The translations under genes were made by a program, and so were the position numbers. The notes beneath the pieces were generated by a model. That model made no database searches. It worked only from the letters and a program-made list of their open reading frames with translations, and was not told the origin of the DNA. DNA of 64,000 nt from Streptomyces sp. R302 (lineage in GTDB: Bacteria > Actinomycetota > Actinomycetes > Streptomycetales > Streptomycetaceae), in contig NZ_JABBGE010000001.1 of the NCBI RefSeq assembly GCF_012927245.1, positions 523,415 to 587,414 of the forward strand, written 5' to 3'. Position 1 is the first letter of the stretch, and every line of letters begins with the position of its first letter. Shown here piece after piece: positions 10,906 to 17,646 of this stretch.

Positions 10906-11934
10906 ATGCTTCGTATTCATTTCACTGCGGACGATCTGGCGGGGGTGCGGATCGCCGCCCGTCCTGACGTCCTGTGGGAAACGATTCTCAGCTTTCACCG
11001 TTTAAGGGACCGGCGCGGCCCGGTGGTGTTCGGCGGATGGCGCACGGAAACCAGGGCGCGGCTCGGCGGGGAGACCCGGCTGCTCGCCGCCCTCGTCCCG
11101 AGCCGCGGCTATTTTCCCGACTTCCTCACCCCGGCGGAGGGCCTCCACGGCCTCGACGACGGGCTCGGGGCGGTCCGCGGCACGCCGCACGGCCGGCTCC
11201 GCTCGGAGCTCTCGCTGCTGGCCGCCGACCGGTCGGGCGGCCGCACGGTGCCGCATTCGCTGCGGGCCCTCGCCGACGGCGGCCCTGAGCCCTTCGACCG
11301 GCTCCTCGGGGCGCTGCGCAGCTACCACCGGGCGGCCGTGGAGCCGTACTGGGCGCACATACGGGCCCGGGTGGAGGCGGACAGGGCGCGCCGGGGCCGG
11401 GCCGTCCTGGACGGCGGCGCGGAGGAGCTCCTCGACTCGCTGCCGCCGATGCTGACCTGGCGGGCGCCGGTCCTGGAGGCGACCTATCCGGTCGACCGGG
11501 ACGTGCACCTGGACGGGCGGGGGCTGCTGCTCCAGCCCTCGTACTTCTGCCGGGGTACGCCGGTGATGCTGCGGGACCCGGCGCTGCCGCCGGTGCTCGT
11601 CTACCCGGTGACCCACGGGGAGGCGCCGACGGTCCGGCCGCCGGGCGCGTCCTCGCTGGCGAAGCTGGTGGGCCAGACCCGCGCGGAGGTCCTCCAGGCC
11701 ATCGGGGACGGCGGGACGACCAGCGAGCTGGCCCGCCGGGCCGGGGTCTCGCTCGCCTCGGCCAGCCAGCACACGGGCGTGCTCCGGGACGCCGGGCTGA
11801 TCGCGACCCTGCGGCACGGGAACGCGGTGCTGCACACGCTGACGCCGCTGGGCGCGGCGCTCCTGGGGGGAGGCGAGGCCCAGCGGCGTCGGAGCGAGCG
11901 CTGTTACGCGCGGAACGGGCCGGTCACCTCGTAG
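10906..11934 (+). CDS. Winged helix-turn-helix regulator (ArsR-like, DUF5937-like)
   Basis: A 342-residue protein of a large Streptomyces family. The N-terminal ~230 residues (MLRIHFTADDLAGVRIAARPD, DFLTPAEG) form a conserved sensor-like region I recall as DUF5937. The C-terminus holds an ArsR-type winged helix: LGQTRAEVL-like entry, TTSELARRAGVSLASASQHTGVLRDAGLI, then a wing (about 265-330). The ligand is unknown. The ATG at 10906 gives the family N-terminus. Its last 31 bp overlap, tail to tail, with the phosphatase gene on the other strand. Confidence 0.8.
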   Translation: MLRIHFTADDLAGVRIAARPDVLWETILSFHRLRDRRGPVVFGGWRTETRARLGGETRLLAALVPSRGYFPDFLTPAEGLHGLDDGLGAVRGTPHGRLRSELSLLAADRSGGRTVPHSLRALADGGPEPFDRLLGALRSYHRAAVEPYWAHIRARVEADRARRGRAVLDGGAEELLDSLPPMLTWRAPVLEATYPVDRDVHLDGRGLLLQPSYFCRGTPVMLRDPALPPVLVYPVTHGEAPTVRPPGASSLAKLVGQTRAEVLQAIGDGGTTSELARRAGVSLASASQHTGVLRDAGLIATLRHGNAVLHTLTPLGAALLGGGEAQRRRSERCYARNGPVTS

Positions 11935-13064
11935 GTGATGCCGCCCGAGGAGCTGCCCGAGGTGCCGCGCTGGCTGGAGAAGTACAGCCGCGTGCCGTCG
12001 GGCGAGAAGGCCGGTCCGGTGATCTCGGAGCCGGACTGGCCGGTGATCCGCAGGAAGGGCGCGACGGTGTCGTCCGGGGTGATCAGGCAGATCTCCATGT
12101 TGCCGCCGTCCTCGGCGATGTACAGGTCGCCGGAGGAGGCGCCGGTGACGTTGTCCACGCCGGTGAGCGGGGCGGCGCCGCCGGGGACGAGGGAGTCGTC
12201 GTAGGCGAGCTCGTAGGTGTTGTTGGTGAGGTTCAGCTGCCAGAGGCGGTTGTCGCCCTTGGTGGTGAACCAGACCTTGTCGTCGGCGTAGTGGCAGCCC
12301 TCGCCGCCGTTGAACTTCTTCGCGCCGGAGACCTGGTAGCGGGTCGCGGTGGGGGAGCCGTCCGGGTCGGGGACGTTTGCCCAGGAGAAGGAGCCCGAGG
12401 TGGCGGTGCCGGCGGTGAGGACCTGGAGGGTGCCGGAGGAGAGGTCGCCCCAGGTGCTCGGCACGAAGCGGTAGAAGCGGCCGTCCGACTTGTCCTCGGT
12501 CAGGTAGACGACCCGGCGCACCGGGTCGGCCGCGGCGGCCTCGTGGTTGAAGCGGCCCATCGCGGCCCGGCGGGTGGCGGGGTTCACGCCCCACGGGTCG
12601 GTCTCGTAGACGTAGCCGGTGTCGACCTCCTCGCAGGAGAGCCAGGTGTTCCACGGGGTCTTGCCGCCCGCGCAGTTGCGGTTGGTGCGGGACAGGATGC
12701 GGTAGGCCGAGGTGACGGTGCCGGACGAGTCGAACTTGATCGCGCTCGCGCCGCCGGTGCTGGAGATCTCCGAGTTGGAGACGTAGATCCAGCCGGTGCC
12801 GTCGGCGAAGCAGGCTCCGCCGTCGGGGGCGCTGTGCCACTTGTACGAGGTGCCGGGGACGGTCTGTCCCGAGCGGGCGACGACCCGGCTGGTGAACCCG
12901 GCCGGCAGCATGATGCCGTTCGCGTCCGCCGAGCCGAGCGCGCCGTACGGGCCGGCGCCGGGCTGGGCGGGCGCCGCGTAGGCGGCCCCCGCCATCAGGG
13001 TGCCGCCGAAGGCCGCCGCCGACGTGCCGATGACCGCTCCGCGCAGGAAACTGCGTCGCTCCAC
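11904..13064 (-). CDS. Tat-exported PhoX-like phosphatase (DUF839)
   Basis: A 386-residue secreted protein. The N-terminus MERRSFLRGAVIGTSAAAFGG is a twin-arginine (RRSFLR) signal with Ala-rich core and an AYA-AP cleavage site near residue 30. The mature part carries DUF839/PhoX blocks such as WNTWLSCEEVDTGYVYETDP, GRFNHEAAAADP and EGCHYADDKVWFTTKGDN. PhoX enzymes are Ca/Fe-dependent phosphomonoesterases outside the membrane; activity here is inferred. The upstream region shows only a partial PHO-box-like GGTCACC, so PhoP control is uncertain. Confidence 0.85.
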   Translation of the reverse strand: MERRSFLRGAVIGTSAAAFGGTLMAGAAYAAPAQPGAGPYGALGSADANGIMLPAGFTSRVVARSGQTVPGTSYKWHSAPDGGACFADGTGWIYVSNSEISSTGGASAIKFDSSGTVTSAYRILSRTNRNCAGGKTPWNTWLSCEEVDTGYVYETDPWGVNPATRRAAMGRFNHEAAAADPVRRVVYLTEDKSDGRFYRFVPSTWGDLSSGTLQVLTAGTATSGSFSWANVPDPDGSPTATRYQVSGAKKFNGGEGCHYADDKVWFTTKGDNRLWQLNLTNNTYELAYDDSLVPGGAAPLTGVDNVTGASSGDLYIAEDGGNMEICLITPDDTVAPFLRITGQSGSEITGPAFSPDGTRLYFSSQRGTSGSSSGGITYEVTGPFRA

Positions 13065-13415
13065 GTCTTCTCTCCAGGGGTGTCGTGACCGCCCGCCGCC
13101 CGGTCGGCGGCGGGGCCGCGCGAGGGGAATCTAGGAGTGTGGAGTTGACTGTGCATCAACAAACGGTGACCGGGAAGGGGCGAGCGCGGGGCGGGGGAGT
13201 CGCGACCTGAGCAGGACGTCGGTTTCGCGCCATGGCGACCACCGGGGCTGCCGGGGCCGGGGGCGACACGGGGGGCCGCGCGCTGCGGGGCGACCACCGC
13301 ACGCCTGCCGGGACCGGTACGGCCGCCGGGCGCGGCCGCCCATGCCTCCGAAGGTGGTCACGGCCGGGACCTTCGGCACTGGGGGCCGGGGGGCTCCGCC
13401 CGGCAGACTGGACGC
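13065..13415. other. Intergenic region, divergent promoters
   Basis: About 350 bp between divergent phosphatase and haemoglobin genes. It contains a short dyad (GTTGA and TCAAC arms, about 13144-13160) near the phosphatase side and a -10-like CAGACT six bases before the haemoglobin start. No gene or RNA is recognised. Confidence 0.55.
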
Positions 13416-13883
13416 ATGCGCGAGACCCGGGAGCTCACCGACATCGGCGGCCGCGACGACCTCGACGTGCTGCTGCGCCGCTTCTACGAGGCCGCCTTCG
13501 CCGATCCCCTCATCGGGCCCTTCTTCACCGAGGTCGCCGGCACCGACCTGGAGGTCCACCTCCCGCGCATCGCCGACTTCTGGGAGCGGGCCCTGTTCCG
13601 TACGGCCGCGTACGGGCGGGACGCCTTCGCCCCGCACGCGGCCCTGCACTCCGCCCGCCCGCTCACGCCCGCCCACTTCGGGCGCTGGACGCAGCTCTGG
13701 CACGCCACCGTCGACGGGCTCCACCGGGGGCCGCTCGCGGACCGGGCCAAGGCGCTGGGGGAGCGGATCGCCGTCTCGATGCTGAAGCGGCTCGGCGGCC
13801 CCGGCGCGGAGGCCGAGGCGGCCGCGGGCGGGACCGGCGGATTCGTCCCGCTGGCGGCGCTCACCCTGCGCTCGGCCGCCTGA
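13416..13883 (+). CDS. Group III truncated haemoglobin
   Basis: A 155-residue haem protein of the trHbIII class, probably dealing with O2 or NO. The opening LDVLLRRFYEAAFADPLIGPFF is the trHbIII B/C region, and the proximal His sits in LTPAHFGRWTQLWHATVD (near 90). The C-terminal ~25 residues are an Ala/Gly-rich tail. A CAGACT hexamer exactly 6 nt before the ATG suggests a leaderless transcript. NO chemistry would suit the nitrite reductase genes 4 kb away, but they are not linked in one operon. Confidence 0.88.
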   Translation: MRETRELTDIGGRDDLDVLLRRFYEAAFADPLIGPFFTEVAGTDLEVHLPRIADFWERALFRTAAYGRDAFAPHAALHSARPLTPAHFGRWTQLWHATVDGLHRGPLADRAKALGERIAVSMLKRLGGPGAEAEAAAGGTGGFVPLAALTLRSAA

Positions 13884-13940
13884 TCGAAAAAACTTCTCCG
13901 CGGAGCGATGAGTTCGGGCCGGGCGGCCCGTCCTACCTCT

Positions 13941-13997
13941 CGACAGCACCGCACGACAGCACCGCACGACGGCACCGAACGACAGACCGCACGACGG
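13941..13997. repeat. 13-bp tandem repeat before the VOC gene
   Basis: About four and a half copies of CGACAGCACCGCA run head to tail at 13941-13953, 13954-13966, 13967-13979 and a shortened copy from 13980. The last copy ends 15 bp before the VOC protein start, so copy number could alter the leader or promoter spacing. Confidence 0.85.
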
Positions 13998-14012
13998 AGA
14001 AGAGAGCACACC

Positions 14013-14426
14013 ATGGCCCCGCAGATGATCTTCGTGAACCTGCCCGTGAAGGACCTCGACGTCAGCAAGGCCTTCTACGAGAAGCTCGGCTACTCGATCA
14101 ACCCGCAGTTCAGCGACGAGACCGCCGCCTGTGTGGTGATCAGCGACACCATCTTCGTCATGCTGCTCACCGAGGAGAAGTTCGGCACCTTCACCGCCCC
14201 CGGCAAGGCGATCGCCGACGCCTCCGCCACCACCCAGGTGCTGCTGACCCTGAGCGCCGAGAGCCGCGAGAAGGCCGACGAACTGGCCGACCTGGCCCTG
14301 GAGGCGGGCGGCGGCCCGGCGAAGGAGGCCATGGACATGGGCTTCATGTACGGCCGCTCCTTCGCCGACCCGGACGGCCACCACTGGGAGGTCTTCTGGA
14401 TGGACCCGGCCGCCGCCCAGGGCTGA
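14013..14426 (+). CDS. VOC (glyoxalase/bleomycin resistance) family protein
   Basis: A 137-residue single-chain VOC protein with the two beta-alpha-beta-beta-beta modules: MIFVNLPVKDLDVSKAFYEKLGY at the start and GFMYGRSFADPDGHHWEVFWMD at the end. The terminal DPDGHHWEVFW motif is the family hallmark and carries potential metal ligands. A GGAGAAGAGAG ribosome site precedes the ATG. The substrate is unknown; relatives labelled as extradiol dioxygenase or glyoxalase are mostly uncharacterised. It converges on the SDR gene 17 bp away. Confidence 0.88.
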   Translation: MAPQMIFVNLPVKDLDVSKAFYEKLGYSINPQFSDETAACVVISDTIFVMLLTEEKFGTFTAPGKAIADASATTQVLLTLSAESREKADELADLALEAGGGPAKEAMDMGFMYGRSFADPDGHHWEVFWMDPAAAQG

Positions 14427-14443
14427 GCGGCGCCCCGGAGGGC

Positions 14444-15205
14444 TCAGGCGGAGACGCCGCCGTCGACCACCAGGTCCGTGCCGACGGCGGAGCCCGCCGC
14501 GTCCGACGCGAGGTACAGGACGGCCGCCGCGATCTCGGCGGCCGAGGAGATCCGGCCGAGCGGCGACTGCTCCTTCATCCGGACCTCCCGCTCGGCCTCC
14601 GTCTCGCCGGGCAGCAGCGACATCGTGGACTCCGAGGCACCCGGGCTGACCGCGTTGATCCGCACCCCGTCGGCGATGTGGTCGCGGGCCGCGGCGCGGG
14701 TGAGCGCCGAGACGGCCGCCTTGGACACCTGGTAGCCGAAGACCCCGGGGACCCGGACGTGCGCGCCCAGGTTGGACGAGATGTTGACGATCGCGCCGCC
14801 GCCGTGCGCCCGCATGTGGGCGACCTCGGCCTGGAGGGCGTTCAGGACCCCCGTGACGTTGGTGTCGAGGAGGGCCTGCCAGTCGTCGAGGGGGAAGTCG
14901 GCGGCGCTGTGGCCGCCCCGGAAGATCCCCGCGTTGTTGACGGCGACGTGGAGCCCGCCGTACGTCTCCACCGCGCGCCGGACCAGGGCGCGGCCGGAGG
15001 CGGGGTCCGTGACGTCGGCGGTGACGGCGGTGGCGGTACCGCCCTCGGCCTCGATCAGGGCCACGGTCGCGTCGAGGGCCGCGGCGGTGCGCCCCGCGGC
15101 CACCACCCTCGCGCCCTCGGCGGCGAAGGCGCGGGCGATCTCCCGGCCGAGGCCGGAGCCGGCGCCGGTGACGAGGACGGAGCGGCCGGTGAAACGTGCG
15201 GACAT
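14444..15205 (-). CDS. Short-chain dehydrogenase/reductase
   Basis: A 253-residue classical SDR. The Rossmann motif TGAGSGLG (about 13-20), NNAG (near 92), the catalytic Ser in NISSNLG and the YQVSK motif (near 158-162) are all intact, so it should be an active NAD(P)H-dependent oxidoreductase. It lies 23 bp downstream of the MFS gene and is probably transcribed with it from a promoter carrying a TetR-type operator. The substrate is unknown. Confidence 0.92.
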   Translation of the reverse strand: MSARFTGRSVLVTGAGSGLGREIARAFAAEGARVVAAGRTAAALDATVALIEAEGGTATAVTADVTDPASGRALVRRAVETYGGLHVAVNNAGIFRGGHSAADFPLDDWQALLDTNVTGVLNALQAEVAHMRAHGGGAIVNISSNLGAHVRVPGVFGYQVSKAAVSALTRAAARDHIADGVRINAVSPGASESTMSLLPGETEAEREVRMKEQSPLGRISSAAEIAAAVLYLASDAAGSAVGTDLVVDGGVSA

Positions 15206-15228
15206 GGGAACTCCCCTGGGAACTCTGG

Positions 15229-16584
15229 CTACTGGGCGAGACGGATGACGGCAAGGGTGAGGGCGGCGAAGAGGACGGCCGCCGCGGCGAGCGGCGCGGC
15301 CGAGCCGCCGAGGGTGAGCAGGGCGGCGAAGACCACGGTCGGCCCGAGCTCCATCGCCGTGTTCAGGACGCCGCCGGCGAGCCCGGCCCGGTCGGCCGGG
15401 ACCCGTTCGGTGGCGAGGACGGCGGCGCCCGCGAAGGAGAGCGCCCCGCCGGCGGGCAGCAGGAGCAGCCCGGGCAGCAGCCCGTACGCGTACGGGAGGG
15501 CGGGGTCGCCCGCGCCGGCCGCGAGCAGCGCGAGCCCGGCGCCCGCCGTGCCGAGTCCGGCGGCGGTGACCCGGCCGGGCCCGTACCGGCCGAGCAGCGG
15601 CCCCGCGAGCCGGCCGGCGCCGAGCAGCGCGGCGGCGAAGGGCACGAAGGCGGCCGAGGTCAGCAGCGCCGAGTAGCCGCGCTGCCGCTGGAGGTCGAGC
15701 GAGAGCAGGACGAAGACGGTGGCCGTGCCGGCGGCGGTGAGCGCGATCGCGGCGAGCCCGAGGAGCCGCCGCCGGTCCCGCAGGAAGTCCGGCGGGAGCA
15801 GCGGGTCGGCGGCCCGGCGTTCGGCGCGGGCGAGGCCGGCGAGCAGGGCGAGCCCGCCGAGCAGCGGTACGAGGACGGGCGCGGAGCCCCACGGGTGGGC
15901 GTCGGTCAGCACCAGGCCGGTGCTGGCGAGCACGATGCCGGCGGTGGCGAGGAGGGCGCCCGGCAGGTCGAGGGCGCGGTCCGCGCCGGGCGGGGTGGCG
16001 GGCAGCAGCCGGGGCGCGAGGAGCAGCGCGGCGAGCGCGACGGCGACCGGCACGGCGAAGGAGGCGCGCCAGGAGGCGGCGGCGGTGATGACGCCGGAGA
16101 GCAGGTTGCCGGCGGTGGCGCCGAGGACGGAGAGGCCGCCCCAGGTGCCCATCGCCCGCCCGTACGCGGCGGGTTCGGGGTACAGGGCGCGCAGCGCGCC
16201 CATCGCGGCCGGGGCGACGAGCGCGGCGCCGGCGCCCTGGGCGAAGCGGGCGCCGAGCAGGGCGGCGTAACCGGTGGCGAGCGGGGCGAGCGCGGAGGCG
16301 GCGGCGAAGAGGAGCAGCCCGGCGGTGAGCGCCCGCCGGGCGCCGTACCGGTCGGCGAGCCGTCCGCCGAGCAGCAGGAGTCCGGCGAAGGTCAGCCCGT
16401 ACGCGGCGCTGAGGAGGATCAGCCGCCCCTGGTCCAGGCCGAATTCGGCGGCGATCCGGGGGAGCGGCACGGCCAGCGAGGCGAGCGTGAAGACGAGCGT
16501 CGCCTGCACGGTGCCCAGGAGGGCGAAGCCCCGTGCGGGGTGCCCCCGTCGTGTGGGTGCCGCGGTTCTTCCGTAGGTCGTCAT
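15229..16584 (-). CDS. MFS transporter
   Basis: A 451-residue inner-membrane exporter-type MFS protein with about 14 hydrophobic segments and motif A as GGRLADRYGARRALTAG near residue 75. The ATG at 16584 gives a short basic N-terminus before the first helix. A regulator-binding site (16613-16630) overlaps its promoter region and matches the one upstream of the adjacent tetR gene. With the SDR gene it forms a small TetR-controlled efflux and detoxification unit. The substrate cannot be named. Confidence 0.9.
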   Translation of the reverse strand: MTTYGRTAAPTRRGHPARGFALLGTVQATLVFTLASLAVPLPRIAAEFGLDQGRLILLSAAYGLTFAGLLLLGGRLADRYGARRALTAGLLLFAAASALAPLATGYAALLGARFAQGAGAALVAPAAMGALRALYPEPAAYGRAMGTWGGLSVLGATAGNLLSGVITAAASWRASFAVPVAVALAALLLAPRLLPATPPGADRALDLPGALLATAGIVLASTGLVLTDAHPWGSAPVLVPLLGGLALLAGLARAERRAADPLLPPDFLRDRRRLLGLAAIALTAAGTATVFVLLSLDLQRQRGYSALLTSAAFVPFAAALLGAGRLAGPLLGRYGPGRVTAAGLGTAGAGLALLAAGAGDPALPYAYGLLPGLLLLPAGGALSFAGAAVLATERVPADRAGLAGGVLNTAMELGPTVVFAALLTLGGSAAPLAAAAVLFAALTLAVIRLAQ

Positions 16585-16612
16585 GCCGTCCCCCTGTGTG
16601 GCGCACGTGTGT

Positions 16613-16630
16613 ACTTGACCGTTCATTCCA
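16613..16630. promoter_or_regulatory. TetR-type operator, copy 1 (MFS promoter)
   Basis: An 18-bp site whose reverse complement matches the site at 17290-17307 at 16 of 18 positions. It lies 29 bp upstream of the MFS start. Finding the same unusual sequence before both the regulator and the transporter supports its being the operator of this TetR protein. Confidence 0.75.
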
Positions 16631-16683
16631 GAATTGGCCCCGAGAAAAGGCGCCCCCTTGAGGGCGCCCGTCCTTCCGGCCGC

Positions 16684-17268
16684 TCAGTCGAGCAGTCGCA
16701 GGGCCTCTTCCGCCGCGTCCCGGACCCTGGCCGGCTCCGTCGACGCCTTGCCGACCACCCGGATCCCCTGGAGCAGGACCAGGAGCATCCGGGAGAGGGT
16801 GCGCGGATCGCGGCCCTCCGGCAGTTCCCCCTGGGCGCGGGCCCGGGTGAGCGCCGCGTACAGCAGGGTCTCGACCTGCTCCCAGCTGAGCTCGACCCGG
16901 CGGGCCACCACCGGATCGCGCGGGGCCAGCTCCGCCGCCGAGTTGGTGACGAGGCAGCCGCTCTGGCGCAGGCCCTCCGCCGTCGCCTCGTCGGCGAAGC
17001 GGCGGACGAGCGCCCGGACGGCCGGCAGTGCGGGGCCCGGCGCGGACAACTCCTCGACGAGCCGGGGGTCCCGGGTCTCCAGGTAGCGGTCCATCGCCTT
17101 CAGGTACAGCTCGTGCTTGTTGCCGAAGGTCGCGTAGAGGCTGGCCCGGCCGATCCCGAGGTGCTCCACGAGGTCGGCCATCGACGTCGCCTCGTAGCCG
17201 CGCGCCCAGAACAGGTCGAGCGCTGCCTGGAGCGCGGCCTCGGGATCGAATTCCTTGGTCCTGGCCAC
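16684..17268 (-). CDS. TetR family regulator of the MFS-SDR unit
   Basis: A 194-residue TetR protein. The DNA-binding domain is clear (FDPEAALQAALDLFWARGYEATSMADL then IGRASLYATFGNKHELY, about 7-55). The C-terminal half contains the conserved QSGCLVTNSAAEL segment of the TetR_C group common in Streptomyces; the Cys there could be redox- or ligand-sensitive. The GTG start is preceded by TAGCGT seven bases upstream, suggesting a leaderless transcript. The operator at 17290-17307 predicts autoregulation. Confidence 0.92.
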   Translation of the reverse strand: MARTKEFDPEAALQAALDLFWARGYEATSMADLVEHLGIGRASLYATFGNKHELYLKAMDRYLETRDPRLVEELSAPGPALPAVRALVRRFADEATAEGLRQSGCLVTNSAAELAPRDPVVARRVELSWEQVETLLYAALTRARAQGELPEGRDPRTLSRMLLVLLQGIRVVGKASTEPARVRDAAEEALRLLD

Positions 17269-17289
17269 GCCCCGGACGCTACCCCTGTA

Positions 17290-17307
17290 TGGAACGATCG
17301 GTCAAGT
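17290..17307. promoter_or_regulatory. TetR-type operator, copy 2 (tetR promoter)
   Basis: The partner of the site at 16613-16630 (16 of 18 identical in reverse complement). It lies 21 bp upstream of the tetR start and close to the end of the nirD gene. Confidence 0.75.
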
Positions 17308-17316
17308 AACCCGGGT

Positions 17317-17646
17317 TCAGGTCAGCCGCACCGGATAGACCGCCACCGTCACCGCGTCGTCGTCCAGGCACCGCCCGGTCTCCAGGTCGAAGCGCTGCTT
17401 CAGGAGCGGCGAGGCCACGAACGGACGGCCGTCCGCCGTCCCGATCAGCCCCCGGGACAGCACCTGCGCCCCGGTGAACGGATCGCGGTTGTCGATCGCG
17501 TACGCACGGCCCGCCCGGTCCCGGAAGACCGCCGCCTGCCGGCCGTCCGGCAGCAGCGCCGCCAGGCCGCGGCCCGGGGTCAGCCGGGCCTCCTCGCAGA
17601 CCGTCATCCAGGAGTCGGGGGCGGGGCTGAGCTGCACACTTGTCAT
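17317..17646 (-). CDS. nirD: Nitrite reductase (NADH) small subunit
   Basis: A 109-residue NirD-type protein with a Rieske-like fold that partners NirB in cytoplasmic assimilatory nitrite reduction. The core LAALLPDGRQAAVFRDRAGRAYAIDNRDP and LKQRFDLETGRCLDD blocks are typical. The Cys/His cluster ligands of true Rieske proteins are absent, as expected for NirD. Its ATG overlaps the nirB stop codon (ATGA, 17643-17646), so translation is coupled and the pair is made together. Confidence 0.93.
   Translation of the reverse strand: MTSVQLSPAPDSWMTVCEEARLTPGRGLAALLPDGRQAAVFRDRAGRAYAIDNRDPFTGAQVLSRGLIGTADGRPFVASPLLKQRFDLETGRCLDDDAVTVAVYPVRLT

Noticed and set aside
13065..13140. PHO box upstream of the PhoX-like phosphatase
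   Set aside because: Only one GGTCACC-like half is visible and the second direct repeat expected for PhoP is missing.
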